Shown: one piece after another, positions 1 to 8,649 of the stretch
Numbering within the stretch: the stretch's first letter is position 1
Layout: every line of letters starts with the position of its first letter
From: Sinobacterium caligoides
GTDB lineage: Bacteria; Pseudomonadota; Gammaproteobacteria; Pseudomonadales; Sinobacteriaceae
Reading direction: 5' to 3'
DNA: 64,000 nucleotides
Assembly: GCF_003752585.1 (NCBI RefSeq)
Contig: NZ_RKHR01000003.1
Location: 434,001 to 498,000, forward strand
Notes under the pieces: model-generated
What the model saw: the letters and a program-made list of their open reading frames with translations, nothing else
The model's database searches: none
Told to the model about the DNA's origin: nothing
Made by a program: the position numbers and the translations under genes

Positions 1-735
1 GGTAATGCAGGAATGGGTTGGGGGATGCAACACCTCATTGGCGGCCTCTGCTTCAGCATGGGCATCACCATGGTGATCATACTCGGCGGAGAGCTGTTCA
101 CCAGTACAGTGCTTAGTTTGGTACCAAGAGCCAGCGGCCGTATTAACAGTAGCCGAATGCTAACTAACTGGGCTGTTGTTTATGCGGGTAACTTTGTCGG
201 CTCAATCATCTTAGTCGCACTCATGATGTTCGCTAAACAATACATGGCTGACCATGCTCAATGGGGCATCACCGCAATGAACGTCGCCAACCATAAGCTA
301 CAGCATAGCTTCGGCCAGGCCGTGGTACTTGGCATGCTCTGTAATATTATGGTTTGTTTAGCGGTCTGGATGGCCTACTCTGCTCGAACTCTGATTGAGA
401 AGGCCTTTATTGTCATGCTTCCTGTCGCCATGTTTGTTGCCGGCGGGTTCGAGCACTGCGTTGCTAACATGTTCATGATCCCAATGGGCGTTGCTATTCA
501 GCACTTCGCGCCAGCTGAGTTTTGGGCAGCAGCGGGCGCTAGCCCCAGCGATTATGCCTCACTGACATTCAGCAACTTTATTACACTGAATCTAATCCCT
601 GTCACTATTGGCAACATTTTAGGCGGTGGCGTCTTAGTTGGCATGAGCTACTGGGCTATTTTCCGTCGCCCAGAGCTAAAAGCAGAGAAAAACGATGCAC
701 AACAGGCCGCAGGCAAGCTAAAAGAGGCCGCCTAA
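1..735 (+). CDS. focA: Formate/nitrite channel FocA, 5'-truncated by the window edge
   Basis: FNT-family pentameric inner-membrane channel that moves formate (and possibly nitrite) across the membrane. The reading frame is open from base 1, so the real start lies upstream; about 244 residues are visible against roughly 285 for FocA. Family landmarks seen: GGELFTSTVL near the start, then ANHK, LGMLCNIMVCLAVWM, FEHCVANMFMIPMG, and FITLNLIPVTIGNILGGG near the end, with alternating hydrophobic helices. The similarity to E. coli FocA is close along the whole visible length, closer than I would expect for NirC. The usual neighbour pflB, if present, would be outside the window. Confidence 0.93.
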   Translation, partial: GNAGMGWGMQHLIGGLCFSMGITMVIILGGELFTSTVLSLVPRASGRINSSRMLTNWAVVYAGNFVGSIILVALMMFAKQYMADHAQWGITAMNVANHKLQHSFGQAVVLGMLCNIMVCLAVWMAYSARTLIEKAFIVMLPVAMFVAGGFEHCVANMFMIPMGVAIQHFAPAEFWAAAGASPSDYASLTFSNFITLNLIPVTIGNILGGGVLVGMSYWAIFRRPELKAEKNDAQQAAGKLKEAA

Positions 736-746
736 GCTTAGATGCA

Positions 747-776
747 CAGCCTCTCGTACAGACGAGGGGCTGCTCT
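747..776. terminator. Hairpin between convergent focA and TonB-receptor genes
   Basis: An 11-bp stem (747-757 with 762-772, one U-G wobble) with a 4-base loop sits 12 bases after the focA stop. The U-tract is poor (CTCTTAC), so termination efficiency is uncertain. It lies between two converging genes and could serve either. Confidence 0.5.
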
Positions 777-801
777 TACGCGAATAGTCGTATAACTTCT
801 A

Positions 802-3345
802 CTAATGGAAGTTGTACTGCATCTGCAAGGCTAACGTCCTACCCTGATCAAAAAAGCCATAGTAGGTTGGTGCAGCAAACTGCGATGCAGCTAGCGGCAC
901 ATTATTAGCAAAGCCAATCGTGGTCTCATCGGTAATGTTTCGCCCCAATAGTGCAACATTCCAACGATCATCGGCATCCGCCAAACTTATTCTCGCATTG
1001 AACTTACCGTAAGCCGGCTGCTTCATATTAGGGTCAAGACTCTCATTAGCAAAATATTCATCAGTAAAGCTGTAGTCAACGTTACCACTAAAAACCATTG
1101 AGTCAAAAACGTCATAACGATAATGCAGCGAAATCAGGCCTGCGTAATCAGCCACGTAAATATTAGTCTCACCCTTCATGTCGGAAACATAGGATCTTGC
1201 ATCGCTATTGTAAGTACAGTTACGCTGCAACGGCACATCCAGCTGATTTTTAAGAATCAACTCATCGCCTGCAATACAGGTTCCCTGGTCAAACTCCGTG
1301 AATTCGAAGTCTAACGTCGCCAACGAGGCGTTAAGCATCCAGTTTTCACTCAGTGCCGCACGAAACTCCAGTTCTATCCCTTGAGTCTTTGCTTCGCCCG
1401 CATTGGAAACATTGAAACCAACGCTACCATCAAAAGTACTGACTTGTAGCTTCTCTAGTTCGGTGTAGAAGTAGGCAGCATTTAGCTCAATCGCTTCTGT
1501 AATACGGTATTTGGCACCGAGCTCAAATGCCTCAATCTCCTCATCCTCAAACTCAAAGGTACCAGGACGTATTAGCCCAATACCCGCATCACTAGGTTGA
1601 TTGCTTGCGCTTGTGGGTGCATTTGAGCGAACATCAAACCCCCCCGCTTTAAAGCCGTTAGTCATCGAGCCATACAGCATCAAGTCATCATGCAGATCCC
1701 ACTCTGCAATCAGGTTGTAAGAAGTTTTATAACGTTCCCGCTCTCCTTCCTCTGTGTGCCGGTATGCATTAAAAACCAGACCAAACACCTGATCAATCGC
1801 GTCACGCTGAGAGTCAGCCGTACCTGACGAGGAGCCACTAGCCCCACTCAACGGGGTACCATCATCATTAGTAAAGTTCATGACACGCTCTGCCGACTTC
1901 TTATAATGAGAACGTCGCAGACCTGCAATAAGGCGAACACTATCGGTGACATTCCAAGTGGCCTGACCAAAAATAGCCTGCTGACTATTCTCTTGGTCAA
2001 AAACTCTAGGAACAGCAACACTCGCAACATCTGGCGCAAAGCCTGCAACAGTACCAACGCCTGCTGTTAACGTTTGTAAGGACGACCCGTCAGGCGGTAT
2101 ATTCAAAGAGTCAGCATAGTGAAGCTTATCGTTCTGTAGGTATAGCCCTCCAATGAAATCAAAACGCTCACCTCCTGGAGATGTCAGCCGAAATTCTAGG
2201 CTATTTTGACTGTAATCTTCCGCGGTATCGTAATCAAATAACAGCTGCCCACTGAAGTCACAGTCACAGTTTTCGTCGTACTCATAATCGAGATAACCCA
2301 TCTTCAACATCGCCATATAGCCGCTATCAAAGTCCTTGTTAAAGCTCAGCGTAACATTATTCGTCGTATTTTCACTGCTATCGCCGTTGCTATAGCGAAA
2401 GCTGCCATCCGCACTGTAAAGAAGCGAATTACCATCTTCAGCTACGTTCTCAAGGTTAGGAAACTGGCTTCGATCATTATAGACATCAGCAAGCGTCATA
2501 TTATCAGTCTTACCGCCCTGGGCGTAGCTTGAATTAGACGTACTACTGCCCTCACCAAAGGTGTTTTTTAAGCCTCCATAAACAGCAATCTGCCGCCCAG
2601 TGACATTAAATGTCGATCGCTCTACCTTTAGCTGACTTGTTAAGCTATCACTAAGGTTAAACTCAAACCCTACGCGCAACGTATCAAAATCACGTTGTGG
2701 GCCATCTTCTTGTAGTGTTCTATTCTCTACATAACCATCAAAATCAAACTTTCTATAAGCAACTCTTGCTCGAATATTATCCGTCAAAGGTGCGTTAGCG
2801 ATGACAATATACTCTTGCTCATTATACTCAGGCTCATACATCAGCGAGATACTCGCTTCATACTCATCAGTCGGTGTCGCCGTATTAAATGACAACGCCC
2901 CACCAATGCTATTGTTACCAAACAATGTCACCTGTGGCCCACGTAAAACCTCGACACGATTCATATCAAAATAAGGAGAACGCGTTAACTGCGCACGCCC
3001 GTAATAAATTCCATCGACATAAGTACCGACAGACTGCTCAAAACCCTGATTGACTCCAGATCCAATACCACGAATAAACAACTGCGTACCAATACCCGTT
3101 TCTGACATAGTCAAGTTTGGCACATAACTAGACAGCTCTTCGACACGACTAATGCCTAATTCTCGCATTTGCTCGCCAGATACAACCGACACAGAGACCG
3201 ACACATCCTGCAGCCCCTCCTCTCTCTGCTGTGCTGTAACAATGACCTCCTCTAACTGTTGTGCAGAAGCATTACTGACAGCCGCTCCCTGGGAAATCAA
3301 AGTGATTGCCATAGCCAATGGCACAGGCTTTATTATTTTCTTCAT
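802..3345 (-). CDS. TonB-dependent outer-membrane receptor
   Basis: An 847-residue outer-membrane beta-barrel receptor for TonB-energised uptake of a scarce ligand. A signal peptide of about 28 residues ends near SNASAQ. It is followed by a TonB-box-like segment (LEEVIVTAQQREE), a plug domain (about 45-160, with the typical RVEVLRGPQVTLFGNNSIGG motif), and a barrel ending in an aromatic C-terminus (LQMQYNFH). The large Cys- and Asp-rich loop around residues 355-365 is unusual but may simply be an extracellular loop. The substrate cannot be read from sequence. It resembles the large uncharacterised group common in marine bacteria that degrade polycyclic or lipid substrates, so sterol or lipid uptake is possible but unproven. 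Confidence 0.93.
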   Translation of the reverse strand: MKKIIKPVPLAMAITLISQGAAVSNASAQQLEEVIVTAQQREEGLQDVSVSVSVVSGEQMRELGISRVEELSSYVPNLTMSETGIGTQLFIRGIGSGVNQGFEQSVGTYVDGIYYGRAQLTRSPYFDMNRVEVLRGPQVTLFGNNSIGGALSFNTATPTDEYEASISLMYEPEYNEQEYIVIANAPLTDNIRARVAYRKFDFDGYVENRTLQEDGPQRDFDTLRVGFEFNLSDSLTSQLKVERSTFNVTGRQIAVYGGLKNTFGEGSSTSNSSYAQGGKTDNMTLADVYNDRSQFPNLENVAEDGNSLLYSADGSFRYSNGDSSENTTNNVTLSFNKDFDSGYMAMLKMGYLDYEYDENCDCDFSGQLLFDYDTAEDYSQNSLEFRLTSPGGERFDFIGGLYLQNDKLHYADSLNIPPDGSSLQTLTAGVGTVAGFAPDVASVAVPRVFDQENSQQAIFGQATWNVTDSVRLIAGLRRSHYKKSAERVMNFTNDDGTPLSGASGSSSGTADSQRDAIDQVFGLVFNAYRHTEEGERERYKTSYNLIAEWDLHDDLMLYGSMTNGFKAGGFDVRSNAPTSASNQPSDAGIGLIRPGTFEFEDEEIEAFELGAKYRITEAIELNAAYFYTELEKLQVSTFDGSVGFNVSNAGEAKTQGIELEFRAALSENWMLNASLATLDFEFTEFDQGTCIAGDELILKNQLDVPLQRNCTYNSDARSYVSDMKGETNIYVADYAGLISLHYRYDVFDSMVFSGNVDYSFTDEYFANESLDPNMKQPAYGKFNARISLADADDRWNVALLGRNITDETTIGFANNVPLAASQFAAPTYYGFFDQGRTLALQMQYNFH

Positions 3346-3618
3346 AGTTCAACCATGCTAGTTTTTATTTTAATTTATCAAGCCATCAACAATAAAAATA
3401 ATCCCAAGCAAAATAAAAATATCGCGAACAAACCAATAAAACAAGGCAGGCAGTCATCTCGCGTCACTGGCATGACATATAGCCACGACATGCCTGTACC
3501 TTGCCGGGCTGCTCCATTAATGTAAAAACTAGCCAACAACAAATAAAAACCCAACAACAAAAAACTAAAAAATGCGCAGCTAGTCCCTACGCTTTATAAC
3601 AAAAAAGGAAGTCGAGAC

Positions 3619-4659
3619 ATGGTCAGGGAACCATCAAAATCTAATGAGAGAAAAAAAATACTACTCTCATATTTAAAAATAATTACCATCATAAGCTTTA
3701 GCAGCCTCATCATTGGCTGCGGGGGTGGCGGGTCAAGCGACAGTGTTAGCATCAACGAGGAAGCCTCACCTCCTGCAACAGTACTTACAGGCACATTTAT
3801 AGACAGCGAAGTGAGCAATATCGCATACAGCACAGAGACACGGAATGGGTTTACCAATGAGAAGGGCGAGTTTGAATACTTAAACAACGAAACCATTACG
3901 TTTTCTATTGGCGCAATACAATTACCAAGTAGCAGAGCTAAAGCTGTTATCACCCCGCTCGATATCGTAGGCACTCAACTCATAAACAACACAACAGTAT
4001 TAAACATTGTTAGGCTATTAATCAGTCTAGACCAGGACGACAACCCTGAAAATGGCATACAAATTGATGATCAAGCACATGAAAATGCGCAGGGTGAAAG
4101 CGTTGACTTTAGCAGCTCTGATTTCGCTAACAGCGTTATCAATATCGTCGCTAACAGCGGCTCATCAACGACCGAGTTAAAGAGTGCCGAGGCCGCACTT
4201 CGGCATATAACCAGCACATTTAACACCCGCCCAGTGGCGGATGCAGGCCACAACCAGGTATTACAAGCAGGCGTAAACAGTCTAGACGCAACTCTCGATG
4301 GCGGCGACAGCTACGACCAAGATGAGCATCCATTAGAGTACCACTGGGAACTGCTTAGCCAGCCAGATTGCACGCTAGACAGCTGCCCAAGAGCTGTACT
4401 AATAAACCCTAGCAGTAAAACACCAACCCTCAGTAATATGTCCGAGACAGGCTATTATGTCGTTAGCCTCGTCGTCAACGACGGTTTTCACAATAGTGTC
4501 AATAAAGCAGAGGTTACCCTGACCCTCAACAAATCATTTCCTCAGGCCGCCAGTCTATTTGGTAGCGCCGTAGTCTTCAGCGCACTAGCAATCGGTCTCA
4601 AGCGTCGACGCCAGAAGTTGATCCAACTTATCTCCCTTAAGGAGCATAACCATGTTTAA
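3619..4659 (+). CDS. Secreted lipoprotein with PKD-like region and C-terminal membrane/Arg tail
   Basis: A 346-residue protein of unknown function. A lipobox (SLIIGC) followed by a glycine-rich stretch predicts a lipoprotein with its lipid anchor at about Cys34. The middle holds a conserved surface-protein type segment (VLTGTFIDSEVSNIAY, then a TPLDIVG stretch). Residues from about 205 (RPVADAGHNQVLQAG) look like a PKD/Ig-like repeat. Unusually it also ends in a hydrophobic helix plus an RRR cluster (AASLFGSAVVFSALAIGLKR, then RRQK), resembling a sorting tail without a clear PEP motif. The RBS AAGGAAG is 7 bases before the ATG. The stop overlaps the next gene by 8 bases, so the two are translationally coupled. 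Confidence 0.75.
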   Translation: MVREPSKSNERKKILLSYLKIITIISFSSLIIGCGGGGSSDSVSINEEASPPATVLTGTFIDSEVSNIAYSTETRNGFTNEKGEFEYLNNETITFSIGAIQLPSSRAKAVITPLDIVGTQLINNTTVLNIVRLLISLDQDDNPENGIQIDDQAHENAQGESVDFSSSDFANSVINIVANSGSSTTELKSAEAALRHITSTFNTRPVADAGHNQVLQAGVNSLDATLDGGDSYDQDEHPLEYHWELLSQPDCTLDSCPRAVLINPSSKTPTLSNMSETGYYVVSLVVNDGFHNSVNKAEVTLTLNKSFPQAASLFGSAVVFSALAIGLKRRRQKLIQLISLKEHNHV

Positions 4660-5272
4660 ATTTATTACCAAAGCAACTTGCCTAATCACTATGGCAATAG
4701 GCCTTACCTGCCAGGCCGAGAGCATAGAGTTATTCAACGGCAGCATTACCGACGCCAACGGCGCCTTGGCAAGCCTTACCCCCGTAGACACAACATTCAG
4801 CGGCTCATTTGATTATACTGAAGAGACTGAAGTCGCCACCTACGCCAATGTCATTCTAGCGGGGTTTTGTTTTAACACTACTGCCAATGGCGCACCACCC
4901 GCCACATCAGACTGCCCGGGTGACAAGTCAGCAGTCCCCTTTCTTGCTGACGGGCAAAACGATTACGACCCAGAGCCACTTGCTATCGGAACAAACTTCT
5001 TACAAGTTGACTCTGATATTGATCTCACCTACGGCGGTCTTGTTAAGTTGCTAGCCTACTCCCCCTCTTTTAACGTTAATATACTCATTGATATCGAACT
5101 TTTCGAAAACGGTAACGCCACCTTAACAGCCGATGCTGGCTTTCTTGGTTCAACTTCAGGCGTATTTACCTGGACGCCAAAGCCTCCTCCTGTCATTGTT
5201 CCAGTACCGGCTAGCATATGGTTGTTTATAACAGCGCTTGCAGGCCTATTTTCCCTACGAAAAATGAAGTAG
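4652..5272 (+). CDS. VPxPA-CTERM (PEP-CTERM-like) exported protein
   Basis: A 206-residue exported protein with an N-terminal signal peptide (cleavage near TCQA, about residue 22) and a C-terminal sorting tail VPVPASIWLFITALAGLF plus basic residues. Such tails are recognised by exosortases; none is encoded in this window. The body is clearly paralogous to the minus-strand protein at 5513-6130: both contain ILAGFCFN, GAPPAT, a PFL stretch, KLLA(Y/F)SPSF and ADAGFLG. It overlaps the upstream lipoprotein gene by 8 bases (ATGTTTAA). The biochemical role is unknown; a cell-surface or matrix protein is the usual inference for this class. Confidence 0.8.
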   Translation: MFKFITKATCLITMAIGLTCQAESIELFNGSITDANGALASLTPVDTTFSGSFDYTEETEVATYANVILAGFCFNTTANGAPPATSDCPGDKSAVPFLADGQNDYDPEPLAIGTNFLQVDSDIDLTYGGLVKLLAYSPSFNVNILIDIELFENGNATLTADAGFLGSTSGVFTWTPKPPPVIVPVPASIWLFITALAGLFSLRKMK

Positions 5273-5281
5273 ATTTGATTT

Positions 5282-5312
5282 AAGAGCCTCAGTTTTAGGG
5301 CTCTATTTTTTC
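5282..5312 (+). terminator. Rho-independent terminator after the VPxPA-CTERM gene
   Basis: AGAGCC (5283-5288) pairs with GGCTCT (5299-5304) and is followed by ATTTTTTT, about 10 bases after the stop codon. Confidence 0.7.
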
Positions 5313-5342
5313 AAACAGCTGCTGTCTGATACATAATTCCGC

Positions 5343-5434
5343 CACCTCCTCCCACCTTTCACCCCCCTCCACCTGTCACACCCCTCCACCTGTCACACCT
5401 GTCACACCTGTCACACCTTTCACACCTTTCACAG
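5343..5434. repeat. 9-bp tandem repeat array (CACCTGTCA / CACCTTTCA)
   Basis: Perfect and near-perfect copies of the 9-mers CACCTGTCA and CACCTTTCA run head to tail, interrupted by C-rich spacers (CACCCCTC) in the 5' half. At least six clear units are readable. The array lies between the two paralogous VPxPA-CTERM genes and between their two terminators, so it should be untranslated. It is not CRISPR: there are no unique spacers and the unit is too short. Confidence 0.85.
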
Positions 5435-5464
5435 GTTTTATTGCTCATTAGTTAAATACCAGAC

Positions 5465-5490
5465 ACAAAAAAGCCCCTGACTCGGGGCTT
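5465..5490 (-). terminator. Rho-independent terminator of the minus-strand VPxPA-CTERM gene
   Basis: AAGCCCC (5471-5477) pairs with GGGGCTT (5484-5490). Read on the minus strand the stem is followed by TTTTTTGTG, 23 bases after the stop of the gene that ends at 5513. Confidence 0.85.
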
Positions 5491-5512
5491 AAAGTTAGCA
5501 GTCTGCTATCGA

Positions 5513-6130
5513 TTAGCGAGAAACTTGACGACGCCTTACCGCAGCTAGACCAGCAATAGCTGAACCAAATAGCCAGGCCGCCGCAGGTACAGGCACCTCT
5601 GGCGCATCGCTCTGCCAGTTCAGCGCGCCTTCGGCTGTTCCAAGAAAACCAGCATCCGCAACCAGGCTTCCGCTACCGTCTGCATTTAGCATTACATCAA
5701 TCAAAATATTCACCCCAAACGACGGCGAAAAAGCGAGTAATTTCAGGGCGCCATCAACACCATCAAACGTCGTTCCAGCCTGCTGATATGTCGCATCCGG
5801 AGCTGCTACATCGCCGGTATAGGCTGAAGAGCCTGTGGTCAAAAATGGCACAACACTCTTGCTTGAAGGACAATCAGGGGTTGCTGGTGGCGCGCCACTT
5901 GCTGTCGAGTTAAAGCAGAACCCAGCCAAAATCACATTACCATAGCTTACATCACCAGCATCAAAGTCAAAGTCTCCTCCAAAATCGGTGCCACTAGGCG
6001 CCAAGGATGCTAGCGCTCCCGTAGAGGAATCGATAACCCCGTCTACAATTATCGTTGCTGCCTGCGCTAATACTGCGGCGGAAGATAACGTCAAAACAGC
6101 CGCAACCTGCGTAAACTTTCTTAACAACAT
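5513..6130 (-). CDS. VPxPA-CTERM exported protein, paralogue of the 4652-5272 protein
   Basis: A 205-residue exported protein. I place the start at the ATG at 6130, because AAGGTGAG lies 4-11 bases upstream and the protein then begins with a clean signal peptide (MLLRKFTQVAAVLTLSS, cleavage after AQA). A longer open frame reaches 6301 but adds a hydrophobic stretch with no RBS support. The C-terminus VPVPAAAWLFGSAIAGLA plus RRRQ is an exosortase-type sorting tail. The body shares ILAGFCFNSTASGAPPATPD, KLLAFSPSFGVNILID and ADAGFLG with the plus-strand paralogue, which points to a local inverted duplication. Function is unknown. Confidence 0.82.
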   Translation of the reverse strand: MLLRKFTQVAAVLTLSSAAVLAQAATIIVDGVIDSSTGALASLAPSGTDFGGDFDFDAGDVSYGNVILAGFCFNSTASGAPPATPDCPSSKSVVPFLTTGSSAYTGDVAAPDATYQQAGTTFDGVDGALKLLAFSPSFGVNILIDVMLNADGSGSLVADAGFLGTAEGALNWQSDAPEVPVPAAAWLFGSAIAGLAAVRRRQVSR

Positions 6131-6312
6131 AACACTCACCTTACTTATTATAATGGAGGAATTATTATCACCGAAAAAGGCTACAACAAAGAGGTTTAAT
6201 AAAACCTCATAAAGGCAAGATGAACAGTTAAGACCGACAACAACAGAAGTACTGACACCATCAAATATGGTGCAACTAACAACAGACAAAACAAGTACCA
6301 AAAACTTAAAAA

Positions 6313-7335
6313 CTACTCAATCAATAAGTATTTATTCTTCCTATAATCCGTAGGGGTCATTCCTGTCCAGCGGATAAAAGCACGCCTGAAATTTGACAAA
6401 TCACTGTAGCCAACACTCTCTGCAATTTTTTCTAGACTACAAGCTGTTGATGATAACAGCTTGCAAGCATGCGAGCGTTTCTGTTCTTCTAGTATCTTCT
6501 GAAAGCCAGTTCCCTCAGAGCTTAAGTAGCGTCCCAAAGTTCTTGGAGAGAGATTTAAACGACTAGCAACTGCCTCGAGTGATAGCAGGCCAAGATCATT
6601 ACTTTCAGCGAAGCAAGCCTTAACTTTTTCAGCGTAATCCATGCGACTACGATACTCATGCAGAGCACTCTCGCATGTCTTTAACGAGCGCTTATAAGCA
6701 ACCGGGTTAGCAGATATTACAGCCTTAGAAAACAATTTCTCAGAAAAAACCACGCTGATCTCTTTACAGCCAAACTCAACTGGACACCCGAAATACTCAC
6801 TATATCTTTCCGCATTACTAGGCTCAGCATAATCAAGGTAAATGCAGTCACATTGCACATTGGTCGCGGTGAGTGAATCTGCTCCATTTTTCCAACATGC
6901 CAAAAGCGCCTCAACGAAGAAAACTCTCACACTATTAGTGAGCCCTTCGTACTCTATATCGACATTCAAGCGCATTTGCCCGTTAACACTCGAAGCCTTA
7001 TAGCGCATTGCCAAGCCTGTAATTGCATAATAGCGACCAATGACTGCAAAGACATCTCCTAATGTCGGCGCTGAAATCATCGCCAGGCCGACAGATCCTG
7101 CACAACTTGGGTGAAGGTTCTCGCCATAACAAAATGCCAGCGCCATAGAATCATCCGCGATACCCTTAACACATTGATTCAATAACAAAACAAAATCACA
7201 TGGACTCTTACTGCTGCGCCACCTTTCAATAACCTTATTGAAGGCGTCATCTTCCCTATCCAAACCCAGCAGCTCGGCACTGTGAAGCAATAACTCACCA
7301 TACATGGGATGAAGTAATGGCATTTTCTTATTCAT
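6313..7335 (-). CDS. AraC-family transcriptional regulator with Arabinose_bd-type N-domain
   Basis: A 340-residue regulator. Residues about 20-200 form the effector domain seen in OruR/ArgR-type AraC regulators (PF12625-like). The C-terminal ~100 residues hold two helix-turn-helix units: LSLEAVASRLNLSPRTLGRY, and LEKIAESVGYSDLSNFRRAF followed by WTGMTPTDYR. A TGAGGA RBS lies just before the ATG at 7335. It is divergent from a second, related AraC gene at 7564, with a 228-bp control region between them. It may govern the adjacent receptor, CTERM or amidohydrolase genes; the inducer is unknown. Confidence 0.9.
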   Translation of the reverse strand: MNKKMPLLHPMYGELLLHSAELLGLDREDDAFNKVIERWRSSKSPCDFVLLLNQCVKGIADDSMALAFCYGENLHPSCAGSVGLAMISAPTLGDVFAVIGRYYAITGLAMRYKASSVNGQMRLNVDIEYEGLTNSVRVFFVEALLACWKNGADSLTATNVQCDCIYLDYAEPSNAERYSEYFGCPVEFGCKEISVVFSEKLFSKAVISANPVAYKRSLKTCESALHEYRSRMDYAEKVKACFAESNDLGLLSLEAVASRLNLSPRTLGRYLSSEGTGFQKILEEQKRSHACKLLSSTACSLEKIAESVGYSDLSNFRRAFIRWTGMTPTDYRKNKYLLIE

Positions 7336-7403
7336 AAATCCTCATTAAAAGAGCACTTCATATAAGTCACCATACCGAGACTTTTCACCACAAACAACTA
7401 TGG

Positions 7404-7477
7404 CGATATATGACCCGTATATGTCGTGCTTCGACCTGTTGCTTCTCTGCTTTAAAGGTAAATTAAATCATATATCG
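7404..7477. promoter_or_regulatory. Widely spaced inverted 9-mers in the divergent AraC control region
   Basis: CGATATATG (7404-7412) and its exact reverse complement CATATATCG (7469-7477) are 65 bp apart centre to centre. A related site, GTATATGTCG (7417-7426), lies next to the first. They sit between two divergent AraC genes, where regulators of this family often bind spaced half-sites. That they are operators is inference. Confidence 0.45.
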
Positions 7478-7563
7478 GAGGTGGATGAGTAGTATGACTT
7501 TTAATCCCGCATCCGAAGCTGTACGAAAGTACCAATAAAAAAAATAATCAAGGAGGATTAACC

Positions 7564-8640
7564 ATGAACAGCTACATTACTTCACGGTTTTCAATTGATG
7601 ATGATGTGCTCAGCATCATCTATCTCGCAGTATTTAACACCTTGCTAGAAAAACATCAAAAGCCACTGATCGGCTACCACCTTTCACTAGCGAAACTGCA
7701 AAACCCAAGAGCTAGAATTAGCCCTAAACTATATTATACAATCCTTGAGAAATCCTTAAGCAACAGAACAGCTAAGTCGCTCGGATTCGAATATGGAAAA
7801 ATGCTTAACATGGCCGCAGCTGGAACGGTCGGGCAACTGCTCATGTCCTGCAAAGATATAAGCGAAGTATTCCAGCAATTCATCAGATTTTACCCACTGC
7901 TCTCACTCTCTGTTAAAATCAATATGAGCAGTAAGAACAAAAGACACACTGTGAGTGTTGAGCGCTTATATCAAAAACATCTACCAATCGAGGTTCAGCA
8001 GTTTCTGTGTGAAACATTATTCTCATGCTGGCTCACACAAGCCCGCTGGTTAACCGGCAAACAAATCAACTTCAGCCGTGTTTACATTGCCTACCCCGCA
8101 CCAGAGCATGCACAGCTATATCGACGATTTTTTAACTGCGAAGTAATCTTCGATAGCGAGCAACATGCTATAGAGGTAGATAATAATTTTGCCGAAACCC
8201 CTGTCATAACCGCAAACGAACCGGTTATGGCTATAAAACAACGTCATTGTCTGGAAGTTCTACGGAGCTGGGAGTGCAAGTTCTCAATAAGGGAGCAAAT
8301 CTATACTCTATTACAGAGACAGCAGCCTGATCTTCCTAATATGGACGAGGCCGCAAGCATGCTGCACTTATCCCGTAGTAGCCTCTACCGCAAACTTCGT
8401 GACAGCGATACAAACTATCAACGTATTGTCGACGATTTTCGTCGTATAGAGGCCATTAACTACCTTAGAAAAAGTGATATTTCACTCAGCGACATCGCCT
8501 ATAAGCTGGGTTTCAGCGATGCATCAAACTTCCGCCGAGCCTTTAAAAAATGGACTGGCGCTAACCCACTAAACGTCAGAAACGACCACCAACTCAACCT
8601 ATCACAGCTAACCTCTACTCATCCATCACAAGCAATTTAA
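7564..8640 (+). CDS. AraC-family transcriptional regulator (second of a divergent pair)
   Basis: A 358-residue regulator with the same architecture as its divergent neighbour: an N-terminal Arabinose_bd-type sensor (about 15-210) and a C-terminal double HTH (MDEAASMLHLSRSSLYRKLR, then LSDIAYKLGFSDASNFRRAF and WTGANPLNVR). A strong RBS, AAGGAGG, lies 7 bases before the ATG. The similarity of the two regulators suggests duplication and divergence. It ends 9 bases before the convergent amidohydrolase gene. Confidence 0.9.
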   Translation: MNSYITSRFSIDDDVLSIIYLAVFNTLLEKHQKPLIGYHLSLAKLQNPRARISPKLYYTILEKSLSNRTAKSLGFEYGKMLNMAAAGTVGQLLMSCKDISEVFQQFIRFYPLLSLSVKINMSSKNKRHTVSVERLYQKHLPIEVQQFLCETLFSCWLTQARWLTGKQINFSRVYIAYPAPEHAQLYRRFFNCEVIFDSEQHAIEVDNNFAETPVITANEPVMAIKQRHCLEVLRSWECKFSIREQIYTLLQRQQPDLPNMDEAASMLHLSRSSLYRKLRDSDTNYQRIVDDFRRIEAINYLRKSDISLSDIAYKLGFSDASNFRRAFKKWTGANPLNVRNDHQLNLSQLTSTHPSQAI

Positions 8641-8649
8641 CAACGATAT

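Noticed and set aside
3378-3560. 60-residue hydrophobic minus-strand frame and a plus-strand frame in the same gap
   Set aside because: TTG start without RBS, AT-rich low-complexity sequence between two real genes; likely chance.
5343-5434. CRISPR array
   Set aside because: Units are 9 bp with no unique spacers of constant length; it is a minisatellite.
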